A stretch of 64,000 nucleotides of DNA from contig CAJXNO010000010.1 of NCBI GenBank assembly GCA_913057205.1, positions 29,443-93,442 on the forward strand, given 5' to 3'. Below are positions 48,489 through 56,284 of this stretch, piece after piece. The position numbers were made by a program, and so were the translations under genes. Position 1 is the first letter of the stretch, and every line of letters begins with the position of its first letter. The notes under the pieces are model-generated. The model searched no databases. It worked only from the letters and a program-made list of their open reading frames with translations, and was not told the origin of the DNA. The stretch is from an uncultured Flavobacteriales bacterium. GTDB lineage: Bacteria > Bacteroidota > Bacteroidia > Flavobacteriales_G > Salibacteraceae.

Positions 48489-48704
48489 TCAATCCGAACT
48501 ATTGTCCGCCTCCGCTTTCAATCGACGTTTGTAGTAAGCATAGGCCTTTCGGATCACCTCTGAATAGCTCTTACCATAGATATCCGTCCCTTCATCCAGC
48601 GTTTCCTTATCCATCAATATCAACGTCAACTCGCCATCGGTGGTCAGATCGAGCGTAACCGTAAACTTGGTCAGGATGGCTTTGAGTTTGGTGGTGTTGC
48701 GCAT
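48489..48704 (-). CDS. small protein of unknown function
   Basis: 71 residues, soluble: MRNTTKLKAILTKFTVTLDL, then GELTLILMDKETLDEGTDIYG and a basic helix SYSEVIRKAYAYYKRRLKAE. I do not recognise a family; the pattern (a short beta hairpin plus a helix) might suit a DNA- or protein-binding mini-domain. Real-gene support is modest: open frame with sensible composition between two leftward genes. No -7 element is visible; the heptamer repeats lie immediately upstream. Confidence 0.55.
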   Translation of the reverse strand: MRNTTKLKAILTKFTVTLDLTTDGELTLILMDKETLDEGTDIYGKSYSEVIRKAYAYYKRRLKAEADNSSD

Positions 48705-48716
48705 TTTTTTGAATCA

Positions 48717-48737
48717 GGAATTAGGTATTAGGTATTG
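48717..48737. repeat. degenerate 7-bp tandem repeat, GGTATTA family (3 units)
   Basis: GGAATTA, GGTATTA, GGTATTG in register, then decayed sequence. The same word family recurs at 53391-53411. Confidence 0.7.
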
Positions 48738-48740
48738 GGG

Positions 48741-48768
48741 AGAGTACTGAGTATTCAGTAGTTAGTAC
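48741..48768. repeat. degenerate 7-bp tandem repeat, TNAGTAC family (4 units)
   Basis: AGAGTAC, TGAGTAT, TCAGTAG, TTAGTAC, followed by TTTG: the same word family and the same terminal TTTG as the array at 47881-47915, about 830 bases away. Confidence 0.85.
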
Positions 48769-48790
48769 TTTGATTTCAACCATTGAAGTC

Positions 48791-48846
48791 TGACAGCTGA
48801 CAGCTGATAGCTGATAGCCGATAGCCGACAGCCGACAGCCGATAGC
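48791..48846. repeat. 7-bp tandem repeat, YGAYAGC family (8 units)
   Basis: Eight units in strict register: TGACAGC twice, TGATAGC twice, CGATAGC, CGACAGC twice, CGATAGC. The variation is at positions 1 and 4 only (C/T transitions). It ends ten bases before the stop codon of the flavin reductase gene. Confidence 0.93.
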
Positions 48847-48855
48847 TAACCCAAG

Positions 48856-49380
48856 TTACATTTCCACCAAGCCCTTCGCTAGTTGTTGAAGTTGTTGCAT
48901 CGTTTTTTGTTCTTTGAGGATGCCCGAGGGGTCTAATTGCGCTTCTACATGGATGATATTCACCTTTCTTGGAAGCACGTGTACGTTCAAGTAATGGAGG
49001 ATACCGGTGAGATGATCCAATCCACGTAGGTTACCCGCTCTGCCTGAGCTTAGCCCCACCAAGGCGGCTTTCTTCTCTTTGAAATGCTCTGGCCACACCG
49101 CATCGATGAAGCTCTTGCAGACCCCTGGGAAGCTCCCGTTGTATTCAGGTACCACAAAGATGAACTTATCGGCATTCGTTACGAACTGTTCGGCAATGGC
49201 CGAGAAGCCCGGATCGGCTCCGCCAAAGACGTCGTTCTTGAATGCGAAGTCGCTCGGTAATTTCTGAAGATCGAGGACTTGAACCTCCTGGTTCATGGTT
49301 GTTAATAACTCCTCAATGGCTGCAGCTACTTTGAGGCTTAGGTTTTCGGGTCGGTTGGTACCACTGATGATCGTAATCAC
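48856..49380 (-). CDS. NAD(P)H-dependent FMN reductase family protein
   Basis: 174-residue flavodoxin-like reductase. The FMN phosphate loop is ISGTNRPENLSLKVA at the N-terminus; the flavin-contact segment VVPEYNGSFPGVCKSFIDAV (about 77-96) and LVGLSSGRAGNLRGLDHL (about 107) follow. Family members reduce FMN, quinones or azo compounds; the substrate is open. The start is a GTG at 49380. It is the first gene of the small leftward island at 48-49.4 kb and is flanked downstream by the repeat arrays. Confidence 0.88.
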   Translation of the reverse strand: MITIISGTNRPENLSLKVAAAIEELLTTMNQEVQVLDLQKLPSDFAFKNDVFGGADPGFSAIAEQFVTNADKFIFVVPEYNGSFPGVCKSFIDAVWPEHFKEKKAALVGLSSGRAGNLRGLDHLTGILHYLNVHVLPRKVNIIHVEAQLDPSGILKEQKTMQQLQQLAKGLVEM

Positions 49381-49490
49381 GGTCTATTTCACAGATTTTT
49401 GTTCAAAAATGCGGGATAAACAAACGGCGCTCCCCCGCATTTCTAGCTAGTTTTATTACAACTTTGAATTTCGCAAAGAACGACTTCCTC

Positions 49491-50171
49491 ATGCAATTAA
49501 CCTACTTCGGACATTCTTGTTTCCTGCTCGAGACGGATAAAGCAAAGATTCTTTTCGATCCCTTCATCTCCCCCAATGAATTGGCTAAGGATATTGACGT
49601 GGATGCGATCGAATGCGATTATGTCTTCTTATCGCACGGACACGAAGACCACGTGGCAGATGCGGAGTCCATCTTGAAGCGTACGGGCGCTAAGGTGGTA
49701 AGTAATTTCGAGATCGTGAGTTGGTACGGCAACAAGGGAATTGACAACGGACATCCGATGAACTTCGGTGGCAGTTGGACCTTCGAATTCGGTTGGGTGA
49801 AGTACGTTCAGGCGGTACACAGCAGTGTGATGCCAGACGGTGCCTACGGCGGAAATCCGGGAGGGTTCATCATCCAAGCCGATGGTAAGACCATCTATTA
49901 CGCTGGAGATACCGCGCTGTTCAAAGACATGGAACTCTTCGGCGAACAATATGACATCGATTGGGCGTTATTACCGATCGGAGATAATTTCACCATGGGT
50001 CCGATGGATGCCATGCGAGCAGCACGGATGTTAAACTGTCCGAATGTGATCGGTATGCATTACGACACCTTCGGCTTCATCGAGATCGATCATGCTGATG
50101 TACAGAAGATCTTCGATCAAACCAGAAACAAACTCACACTGATGCAGATCGGTGAAACCAAAGAACTTTAG
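49491..50171 (+). CDS. UPF0173-type metallo-beta-lactamase-fold hydrolase
   Basis: 226 residues. The metal-binding motif SHGHEDHVADAE (about 53) and further ligands in YYAGDTALF (about 139) and IGMHYDTFG (about 194) mark the metallo-beta-lactamase fold; the compact form with TYFGHSCFLLE at the start matches the UPF0173 metal-dependent hydrolases. The substrate is unknown. It lies six bases before parA, so it heads or shares the parAB operon. I chose the ATG at 49491; the frame's earlier TTG (49464) has no support. Confidence 0.88.
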   Translation: MQLTYFGHSCFLLETDKAKILFDPFISPNELAKDIDVDAIECDYVFLSHGHEDHVADAESILKRTGAKVVSNFEIVSWYGNKGIDNGHPMNFGGSWTFEFGWVKYVQAVHSSVMPDGAYGGNPGGFIIQADGKTIYYAGDTALFKDMELFGEQYDIDWALLPIGDNFTMGPMDAMRAARMLNCPNVIGMHYDTFGFIEIDHADVQKIFDQTRNKLTLMQIGETKEL

Positions 50172-50177
50172 ATCCAT

Positions 50178-50996
50178 ATGGGAAAGATCATAGCAATAGC
50201 CAACCAGAAAGGTGGTGTCGGAAAGACCACCACCAGCATCAACCTTGCGGCAGCCTTGGGTGTTCTCGAGAAGCGCACGCTCATCGTAGACGCCGACCCG
50301 CAAGCGAATGCAACCTCTGGTGTTGGTTTCGATCCACGTAATGTGCGCACGAGCATCTACGAGTGCATCATCAATCAAGTGGAGCCGAAAGACATCATCC
50401 TCACTACGAAGAGTCCGAACCTCGACATCCTTCCAGCGCACATCGACCTGGTGGGTGCTGAGATCGAAATGATCAACCTGCCAAACCGCGAGCGCATGAT
50501 GCGCATGGCCTTGAATAAGGTGAAGGATGACTATGACTTCGTCATCGTTGACTGCTCCCCATCGTTGGGATTGATCACCGTAAATGCCTTGACCGCTGCA
50601 GATAGCGTGATCATCCCTGTTCAGTGTGAGTACTTCGCATTGGAAGGCTTGGGTAAACTCTTGAACACGGTCAAGATCGTTCAATCGCGCTTGAACCAAG
50701 ACCTGAGCATCGAAGGCATGCTTTTGACCATGTACGATCAGCGCCTTCGACTGGCCAATCAAGTGGTTGAAGAGGTGAAGATGCATTTCCAGCAGCTGGT
50801 GTTCGATACCATCATCCACCGCAATACGCGCTTGGGTGAAGCACCATCGCACGGCGAGACCATCATCACCCACGACGCCTCTAGCACGGGATCGGTGAAC
50901 TACTTGAACCTTGCTCGTGAGATCCTTCAGAAGAATGAGATGACGCGCATCAGTGAGAAAGACAAAATCATAGAGGAGTACGATGGCGAATCCTAA
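50178..50996 (+). CDS. parA: chromosome-partitioning ATPase ParA (Soj)
   Basis: Walker-type ATPase that moves ParB-parS complexes during segregation; 272 residues. The deviant Walker A ANQKGGVGKTTTSINLAAAL, the TLIVDADPQANATSG segment, Walker B FVIVDCSPSLGLIT and QCEYFALEGLGKLL are all intact. No N-terminal HTH, so it is the chromosomal Soj type. It overlaps parB by 14 bases. Confidence 0.96.
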   Translation: MGKIIAIANQKGGVGKTTTSINLAAALGVLEKRTLIVDADPQANATSGVGFDPRNVRTSIYECIINQVEPKDIILTTKSPNLDILPAHIDLVGAEIEMINLPNRERMMRMALNKVKDDYDFVIVDCSPSLGLITVNALTAADSVIIPVQCEYFALEGLGKLLNTVKIVQSRLNQDLSIEGMLLTMYDQRLRLANQVVEEVKMHFQQLVFDTIIHRNTRLGEAPSHGETIITHDASSTGSVNYLNLAREILQKNEMTRISEKDKIIEEYDGES

Positions 50997-51885
50997 GAAG
51001 AGCGCACTGGGAAGAGGGCTGAGTGCTTTGTTGGAGAATGAAGACACGGATATCACCGGGTCAACAGGCGTTTCTGGAAAAGCCACGGTAGGCAGCATCG
51101 CGGAAATCAGCATATCCAAGATCGAGGCAAATCCATTCCAGCCGCGTACCCGCTTTGAAAGCAATGCGCTGGAAGAATTGGCCGAAAGCATCCGCACACA
51201 TGGCGTGATCCAACCGGTTACGGTACGCAAGATGGGCAACGACACCTTCCAGCTCATCAGCGGTGAACGTAGATTCCGAGCCTCTCAGCTGGCTGGGTTG
51301 AACACTGTTCCTGCTTATGTTCGGGTGGCCAACGACCAAACGATGTTGGAAATGGCCTTGGTGGAGAACATCCAACGTGAGGACCTCAATCCCATTGAAG
51401 TGGCCGTGAGCTACAAGCGCTTGATCGAAGAATGTGAATTGACCCACGAAGGACTGAGTGAGAAGATCAGCAAAAGCCGATCGAACATCACGAACTTCCT
51501 GCGCCTGTTGAAGCTTCCACCGGAGATTCAAATGGCGTTGACCAAGGGCACCATCTCCATGGGGCACGCCCGTGCATTGATCAACATCAAAGACGAGCAA
51601 AAGCAGCTCGAGATCTTTGAACGCATCATTGATGAAGTCTTGAGTGTTCGCGATGTCGAGAACCTGGCACGTCAGGCGAAACGCCCAGCACCAAGCAAGA
51701 ACGACACCGCACAGAAGAAGGAGTACTACAAAGACGCGAAGTATGGCATCAGTCAGCGCTTGAATGCCAAGGTAGACCTAAAGTTCCTTCCGAATGGCAA
51801 TGGCAAGATCGTGATCGACTTTGTGAATGAGCATGATTTGAACCGAATTGTAGAGCTATTGAAGTCTACCGGCAACAATTATTAA
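50983..51885 (+). CDS. parB: chromosome-partitioning protein ParB (Spo0J)
   Basis: CTP-dependent DNA clamp that loads at parS sites; 300 residues. The N-terminal ParB/sulfiredoxin domain has ISKIEANPFQPRTRFES, GVIQPVTVRK and LISGERRFRASQLAGL (the GERRxRA box binds CTP), then MALVENIQREDLNPIEVA and the HTH LSEKISKSRSNITNFLRLLK. A Lys-rich dimerisation tail ends the protein. I did not find an obvious parS in the window, but I could not scan for it exhaustively. Confidence 0.96.
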   Translation: MANPKKSALGRGLSALLENEDTDITGSTGVSGKATVGSIAEISISKIEANPFQPRTRFESNALEELAESIRTHGVIQPVTVRKMGNDTFQLISGERRFRASQLAGLNTVPAYVRVANDQTMLEMALVENIQREDLNPIEVAVSYKRLIEECELTHEGLSEKISKSRSNITNFLRLLKLPPEIQMALTKGTISMGHARALINIKDEQKQLEIFERIIDEVLSVRDVENLARQAKRPAPSKNDTAQKKEYYKDAKYGISQRLNAKVDLKFLPNGNGKIVIDFVNEHDLNRIVELLKSTGNNY

Positions 51886-51933
51886 GGCCCTGCTGCACCA
51901 ACTTCTTTCGCATCCGCGTTACTTTGCACATCA

Positions 51934-52566
51934 ATGAAGCGCGCACTCGCTATATCCTACGGAGCATTGCTTCTGCTTTTTTGCTTGAGCACCACCGCGT
52001 TGGCGCAATCCGATAGCCTGCAACAAGCTGATGATACAAAGAAGAAGGTACTTCCTCATAAAAACCCTGCCGACACCGTAGCCACGATTGAGGCCGATAC
52101 CATGAGCAAAGTGAGGAGGCGGAGTCCGAAACGCGCCGCGTTGCTCGCCGCCGTGCTTCCTGGAGCCGGACAGATCTACAACAAGAAATACTGGAAGCTT
52201 CCATTGGTCTATGGAGCATTGGGCACTGCGGGATTCCTTTATTTCAACAACCGCTATTGGTACCAACAATACCGCACCGCTTACATCAATGACCTGGAAG
52301 AGGAGAACCCAGCGAGTCAGTATGCGCTTCAAGGAATCAGCACCAATCAATTGCGTGATGCCGCAGATGCATCAAGACGCAACATGGAATACGCCATGAT
52401 TGGTTTTGCCTTGGGTTATGCCCTACAGATCTTGGATGCCACGGTTGATGCACATTTGTTTTACTTTGATGTAAGTGATGATCTATCCTTAAATTGGTCA
52501 CCAAGCATGATGCCGTCTCCCATGGGCAGACCCCAGCAGGGACTTGCATTGAACTTAACCTTTTAA
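51934..52566 (+). CDS. DUF5683-family exported protein
   Basis: 210 residues with signal peptide KRALAISYGALLLLFCLSTT, a short disordered region, and the DUF5683 core: PKRAALLAAVLPGAGQIYNK, YWKLPLVYGALGTAGFLYF, then a charged segment and GFALGYALQILDATVDAHLF. The core has three membrane-like helices. Function is unknown. The gene lies between parB (48 bases) and dapB (23 bases), a neighbourhood I recall from other Bacteroidota. A TTACTTTG one base off the -7 consensus precedes its ATG. Confidence 0.85.
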   Translation: MKRALAISYGALLLLFCLSTTALAQSDSLQQADDTKKKVLPHKNPADTVATIEADTMSKVRRRSPKRAALLAAVLPGAGQIYNKKYWKLPLVYGALGTAGFLYFNNRYWYQQYRTAYINDLEEENPASQYALQGISTNQLRDAADASRRNMEYAMIGFALGYALQILDATVDAHLFYFDVSDDLSLNWSPSMMPSPMGRPQQGLALNLTF

Positions 52567-52589
52567 ATACCAAGCTTAACTACACATTG

Positions 52590-53303
52590 ATGAATATTGG
52601 AATCATCGGTTACGGTAAAATGGGTCGCGAGATCGAAGCCGTAGCAAAAGAACGCGGACATGAGATCGTTGCGCATTTGACCTCCGACTCAACCGACGAA
52701 GAATGGGACGCCTTGAACGATGCGGATGTATGCATCGAGTTCACCTCCCCTGCCTCTGCGCTAGACAACATCAAGTACTGCATGGAAAACGGTTTTCCAG
52801 TGGTAACTGGCTCTACCGGTTGGTATGACCACATGGAAAAAGTGGAACGCTGGCAAGACAAGTATAAGGGCGCCTTCTTTTGGGCGTCGAACTTCAGCGT
52901 AGGTGTAAACCTCTTCTGGCAGATGAACAAGAAGCTCGCCGCACTGATGAACGACTACCCCGACTACGGCGTTTCGATTGAAGAGATCCACCACACCGAG
53001 AAGAAAGACGCCCCAAGCGGAACGGCCATCACCACGGCTGAACAGATCATCAAGGCCATTCCAGACCTCAAAGGCTGGAAACTTACCGACGATGATCCCG
53101 ATGATAACGAACTCCCCATCACCGCCATCCGCGAGCACGACGTAAAAGGCACACACCGCGTGAGCTACGAAAGCGAAATCGACGGCATCCATCTCACCCA
53201 CGAGGCTAAATCCCGCAGAGGCTTTGCCTTAGGAGCAGTGCTGGCCGCAGAGTTCTTGAAAGACAAGAAGGGCTTCTTTACGATGGAGGATATGTTGGGG
53301 TAG
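52590..53303 (+). CDS. dapB: 4-hydroxy-tetrahydrodipicolinate reductase
   Basis: Second step of the lysine/diaminopimelate pathway, which also feeds peptidoglycan. The 237 residues have the dinucleotide motif IGIIGYGKMGREIE and the catalytic signature EIHHTEKKDAPSGTAIT, with RVSYESEIDGIHLTHEAKSR. The frame opens at 52494, but the NAD-binding start at 52590 is clearly right. In related genomes I recall lepB next; here a leftward membrane-protein pair and repeats follow instead. Confidence 0.95.
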   Translation: MNIGIIGYGKMGREIEAVAKERGHEIVAHLTSDSTDEEWDALNDADVCIEFTSPASALDNIKYCMENGFPVVTGSTGWYDHMEKVERWQDKYKGAFFWASNFSVGVNLFWQMNKKLAALMNDYPDYGVSIEEIHHTEKKDAPSGTAITTAEQIIKAIPDLKGWKLTDDDPDDNELPITAIREHDVKGTHRVSYESEIDGIHLTHEAKSRRGFALGAVLAAEFLKDKKGFFTMEDMLG

Positions 53304-53313
53304 CACTTTGTGC

Positions 53314-53341
53314 TGACAAAAGACAAAAGACGAAAGACTGT
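53314..53341. repeat. degenerate 7-bp tandem repeat, AGACAAA family (4 units)
   Basis: TGACAAA, AGACAAA, AGACGAA, AGACTGT in register, ten bases after the dapB stop. Confidence 0.75.
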
Positions 53342-53390
53342 GAATTAGCGCTATCCTCTCTGCATTAGGTGGAGATGGTGGGTGTTTTTC

Positions 53391-53411
53391 TAGGTATTAA
53401 GTATTAGGAAC
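53391..53411. repeat. degenerate 7-bp tandem repeat, TAGGTAT family (3 units)
   Basis: TAGGTAT, TAAGTAT, TAGGAAC in register; the words match those at 48717-48737 in another phase. Confidence 0.7.
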
Positions 53412-53438
53412 CGAGCGGAGCAAGCTCAACAATCACGT

Positions 53439-53501
53439 CTAGCTCCTAGCCCCTAGCTCCTAGTTCCTATTAAGACCTACGACTTGAGACTTAAGACTCC
53501 C
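53439..53501. repeat. 7-bp tandem repeat changing word mid-array (9 units), running into a gene's 3' end
   Basis: CTAGCTC, CTAGCCC, CTAGCTC, CTAGTTC, CTATTAA, then GACCTAC, GACTTGA, GACTTAA, GACTCCC, all in one register. The word changes from CTAGYYC to GACTTNA without losing phase. The stop codon of the HTTM-like gene (53460-53462) and about its last 13 codons lie inside the array. Confidence 0.88.
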
Positions 53502-54356
53502 CCCAAGCACCTTCTTCGCTGTTCCTGGTGCCACAAAGATTGCATAACTCGCCACCATCAGAAGTCCAAAGTCGGTGATGCCTACGATGAAGGCGATGCT
53601 GAGGTGGAAGATCAATCCGATGCTCAGGAAGTATGGGCGGATGGACTTGATCCATATAAGAACAATGAAGAGGAGCTGATACGCAAAAACGATGTGGTTG
53701 GAGATCCACAGCAGGGTGTTGTTCTCTTTCAAGCTGTCTGCAATCCACGGAAAACCGAATTCTTTGTAGGACAGGGTCAAGAGCATCGCGGTTCCATCTG
53801 GCCAGGTGGTGCCTAGCACTTTCCAATATCCCGCCACCAAGTACATGATGCCGATCTGCAGCCAGATTGCATAGAAGGAGGAGTGATGTATAAACCTTCG
53901 CAGCGCTGCCCACTGGCTTTCGTTGTGTTCATCCACGCGAAAAAGCAGGATATGGAAGAAGAGCAGTTGTTGGGTAAGGTGATGTCCGCCCGTGCTGATC
54001 TCTACGTTGCCGTAATGCAGCACCACGAACAAATAGGCTACCAGAGTGCGGGTGATGAAATTGTGCTTGTCGAATACCCCCAGCAGAAGCAATACCGCAA
54101 AGAGTCCTACAAAGACCCACCAGTAGGGACGAATGGCCTCATTGTTCAGCAGCATCGCAAAGCGATCGATGTTGGTGTAAGGGTCGTAGAGTTGATGAAT
54201 GCTGTCACTCCCCCAGATCACTTCCCCCATCGTACTCAACTTGATGGTACTCCACAATAAAACCCCATACATTGAGCGGATGAAGAGCTCACTCACCGGT
54301 TGGATGGGTAAGGCATACTGCCACTGTTCGATATGACGCCACCACTGCTTCATCAT
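53460..54356 (-). CDS. HTTM-like (vitamin K carboxylase-like) membrane protein
   Basis: 298 residues with about eight membrane helices and a short cytoplasmic N-terminus. The pattern SMYGVLLWSTIKLSTMGEVI, LFFHILLFRVDEHNESQW, AIWLQIGIMYLVAGYWKVLG, and the aromatic LTLSYKEFGFPWI recalls the HTTM domain of gamma-carboxylase-like proteins; the assignment is tentative. The last ten or so residues (LKSQVVGLNRN) are encoded by heptamer repeat units, so the native C-terminus may have been replaced. Its ATG overlaps the stop of the partner gene (ATGA, 54353-54356). Confidence 0.72.
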   Translation of the reverse strand: MMKQWWRHIEQWQYALPIQPVSELFIRSMYGVLLWSTIKLSTMGEVIWGSDSIHQLYDPYTNIDRFAMLLNNEAIRPYWWVFVGLFAVLLLLGVFDKHNFITRTLVAYLFVVLHYGNVEISTGGHHLTQQLLFFHILLFRVDEHNESQWAALRRFIHHSSFYAIWLQIGIMYLVAGYWKVLGTTWPDGTAMLLTLSYKEFGFPWIADSLKENNTLLWISNHIVFAYQLLFIVLIWIKSIRPYFLSIGLIFHLSIAFIVGITDFGLLMVASYAIFVAPGTAKKVLGGSLKSQVVGLNRN

Positions 54357-54931
54357 AGCGCTTCGGGTGGAAAGGGTTGTAACAAATGACGCACTTGTAC
54401 GCTACCATTGGCATCAACGCGATGATGCTTGGTAAAAACGGCTACCTGTATGCGTTTCACATCGGACTCTAAGCGCAAAACAGCCTTCTTCGCTAGAGTA
54501 TAAGCGCGTGATGCGTGATAGTCAGATGCCGTTGCATTGGGTTTGAACTCTACCGACATCGCTGCATTGAAGAGCAGGTCACCCAGGCCGTTGTAAAGGT
54601 CGTACCAATCTGAGCCGGTTCCCAAGCGGTTGGCCCAGTGGTCTTGTTGGTGTTCAAAAACGGGATTCTTCCATGCCGACCATCCATCTGCATCACCTAC
54701 CCGATAAATGAAGGTGTTGATGTGGTCCGTTGGATCTGGCGCAAACATCAGGTAGTTCTGGTAGAACCAGGGCACGATGTAGCGCTCACTGAGGTTGGTA
54801 ACTGCGTTTGGCAAACGGTCCTTTCCGAACTGATGCACCAAGACCAAGGTGAAGTGCCCTAGGAAAATGACCAGAATCAATCCTAAAACCCACGGGGAAA
54901 GGCTATGAACGCTACGTTTTTGCAAGGGCAA
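54353..54931 (-). CDS. single-pass membrane protein, partner of the HTTM-like protein
   Basis: 192 residues. One N-terminal membrane helix (SPWVLGLILVIFLGHFTLVL) is followed by an extracytoplasmic region with WFYQNYLMFAPDPTDHINTF (about 54), a motif I associate with DUF5819-type proteins that accompany HTTM domains. The start must be a TTG (54931 or 54925): an in-frame TAG precedes it and there is no ATG in the first 30 codons. It is coupled to the HTTM-like gene, so the two probably form one complex. Function unknown. Confidence 0.7.
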   Translation of the reverse strand: MPLQKRSVHSLSPWVLGLILVIFLGHFTLVLVHQFGKDRLPNAVTNLSERYIVPWFYQNYLMFAPDPTDHINTFIYRVGDADGWSAWKNPVFEHQQDHWANRLGTGSDWYDLYNGLGDLLFNAAMSVEFKPNATASDYHASRAYTLAKKAVLRLESDVKRIQVAVFTKHHRVDANGSVQVRHLLQPFPPEAL

Positions 54932-54935
54932 TGAC

Positions 54936-54943
54936 TACATTTG
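54936..54943 (+). promoter_or_regulatory. TAnnTTTG -7 element of glyA
   Basis: TACATTTG, 46 bases before the glyA ATG at 54990, in the divergent gap. Confidence 0.45.
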
Positions 54944-54989
54944 TTCGTCCCACTAATCATGGGCAACTTAACGGTTAAAATTACGATTT

Positions 54990-56264
54990 ATGGAGCGCGA
55001 TCAGCAGGTATTTGATCTTATTCAGGAGGAAAGAGAACGGCAAGAGCATGGTATTGAACTCATTGCATCAGAAAACTTTGTCAGCGACCAGGTCATGGAG
55101 GCCATGGGTTCAGTGATGACTAATAAATACGCCGAAGGATACCCTGGAAAGCGATACTACGGTGGATGTCAGATCGTTGACCAAACCGAGCAATTGGCCA
55201 TCGACCGTGTGAAGACCCTTTTTGGAGCCGAGTACGCCAACGTGCAGCCCCACAGTGGTGCACAAGCCAATGCCGCCGTATTCTTAGCCTGCCTGAACGC
55301 CGGTGATACCATCCTGGGATTTGACCTTTCGCATGGAGGTCACCTGACACATGGTAGTCCGGTGAATTTCAGCGGAAAGCTTTACAAGAGCGAGTTCTAT
55401 GGCGTTGAAAAGGAAACCGGAACGATCGACTACGACAAGGTAGAAGCGAAAGCCAAAGCGGTGAAGCCGAAGATGCTGATCTGCGGGGCATCGGCCTACA
55501 GCCGCGATTGGGACTACGAGCGCCTGCGTGCGATTGCCGATAGCGTTGGTGCATTGTTGCTGGCCGATATTTCTCACCCTTCTGGCCTGATCGCCAAGGG
55601 TATTTTGAACGACCCACTCCCCCACTGCCATATTGTTACCACCACAACGCACAAGACCCTTCGCGGTCCGCGGGGTGGACTGATCATGATGGGTAAGGAT
55701 TTCGATAATCCTTGGGGATTGAAAACTCCAAAAGGCGTAGTACGCAAAATGAGCGCGATCCTAGACAGCGGCGTATTCCCAGGAACACAAGGGGGGCCGT
55801 TGGAACACGTGATTGCAGCGAAGGCGGTTGCCTTTGGAGAAGCCTTGACCGATGAGTACATGAACTACTGCTTGCAGGTAGTGCGCAACGCCAACAAGAT
55901 GGCGGATGAGTTGGTGAAGCGAGACTATCAGGTTATCTCCGGCGGAACAGATAATCACTTGATGCTGATTGACCTGCGCAACAAAGACATTACCGGTAAA
56001 GAAGCAGAAGCTGCCCTGGTAGCTGCTGAAATTACCGTGAACAAGAACATGGTGCCATTTGACGATAAATCGCCGTTCGTGACCTCTGGGATCAGAGTAG
56101 GTACGGCAGCGATCACCACGCGTGGCATCACCGAAGAACAAATTCCATGGATCGTAGAGATGATCGATCGTGTGATTGCGAGCAAAGGAGATGAAGCGGT
56201 CATCAAAGCGGTACGTGAAGAAGTGAAAAATGAGATGAGCAAGTATCCTTTGTTTGCTCAATGA
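54990..56264 (+). CDS. glyA: serine hydroxymethyltransferase
   Basis: PLP enzyme interconverting serine and glycine with tetrahydrofolate, the main source of one-carbon units. The 424 residues have [62 protein letters not shown] and the PLP-Lys motif [17 protein letters not shown] (about 225). It begins an apparent rightward run with short gaps through ostA. Its product pool is shared with folD and the purine genes here. Confidence 0.97.
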   Translation: MERDQQVFDLIQEERERQEHGIELIASENFVSDQVMEAMGSVMTNKYAEGYPGKRYYGGCQIVDQTEQLAIDRVKTLFGAEYANVQPHSGAQANAAVFLACLNAGDTILGFDLSHGGHLTHGSPVNFSGKLYKSEFYGVEKETGTIDYDKVEAKAKAVKPKMLICGASAYSRDWDYERLRAIADSVGALLLADISHPSGLIAKGILNDPLPHCHIVTTTTHKTLRGPRGGLIMMGKDFDNPWGLKTPKGVVRKMSAILDSGVFPGTQGGPLEHVIAAKAVAFGEALTDEYMNYCLQVVRNANKMADELVKRDYQVISGGTDNHLMLIDLRNKDITGKEAEAALVAAEITVNKNMVPFDDKSPFVTSGIRVGTAAITTRGITEEQIPWIVEMIDRVIASKGDEAVIKAVREEVKNEMSKYPLFAQ

Positions 56265-56284
56265 TCAAAAACCACAATTGACAT

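Noticed and set aside
50031..51257. 408-residue open frame on the minus strand opposite parA and parB
   Set aside because: It lies entirely opposite two well-recognised genes, resembles no protein (His/Asp/Leu-rich shadow composition) and has no promoter element; an antisense shadow of codon bias.
48717..53501. Tandem repeats as a possible CRISPR array
   Set aside because: Units are 7 bp, contiguous and without spacers; there are no cas genes.
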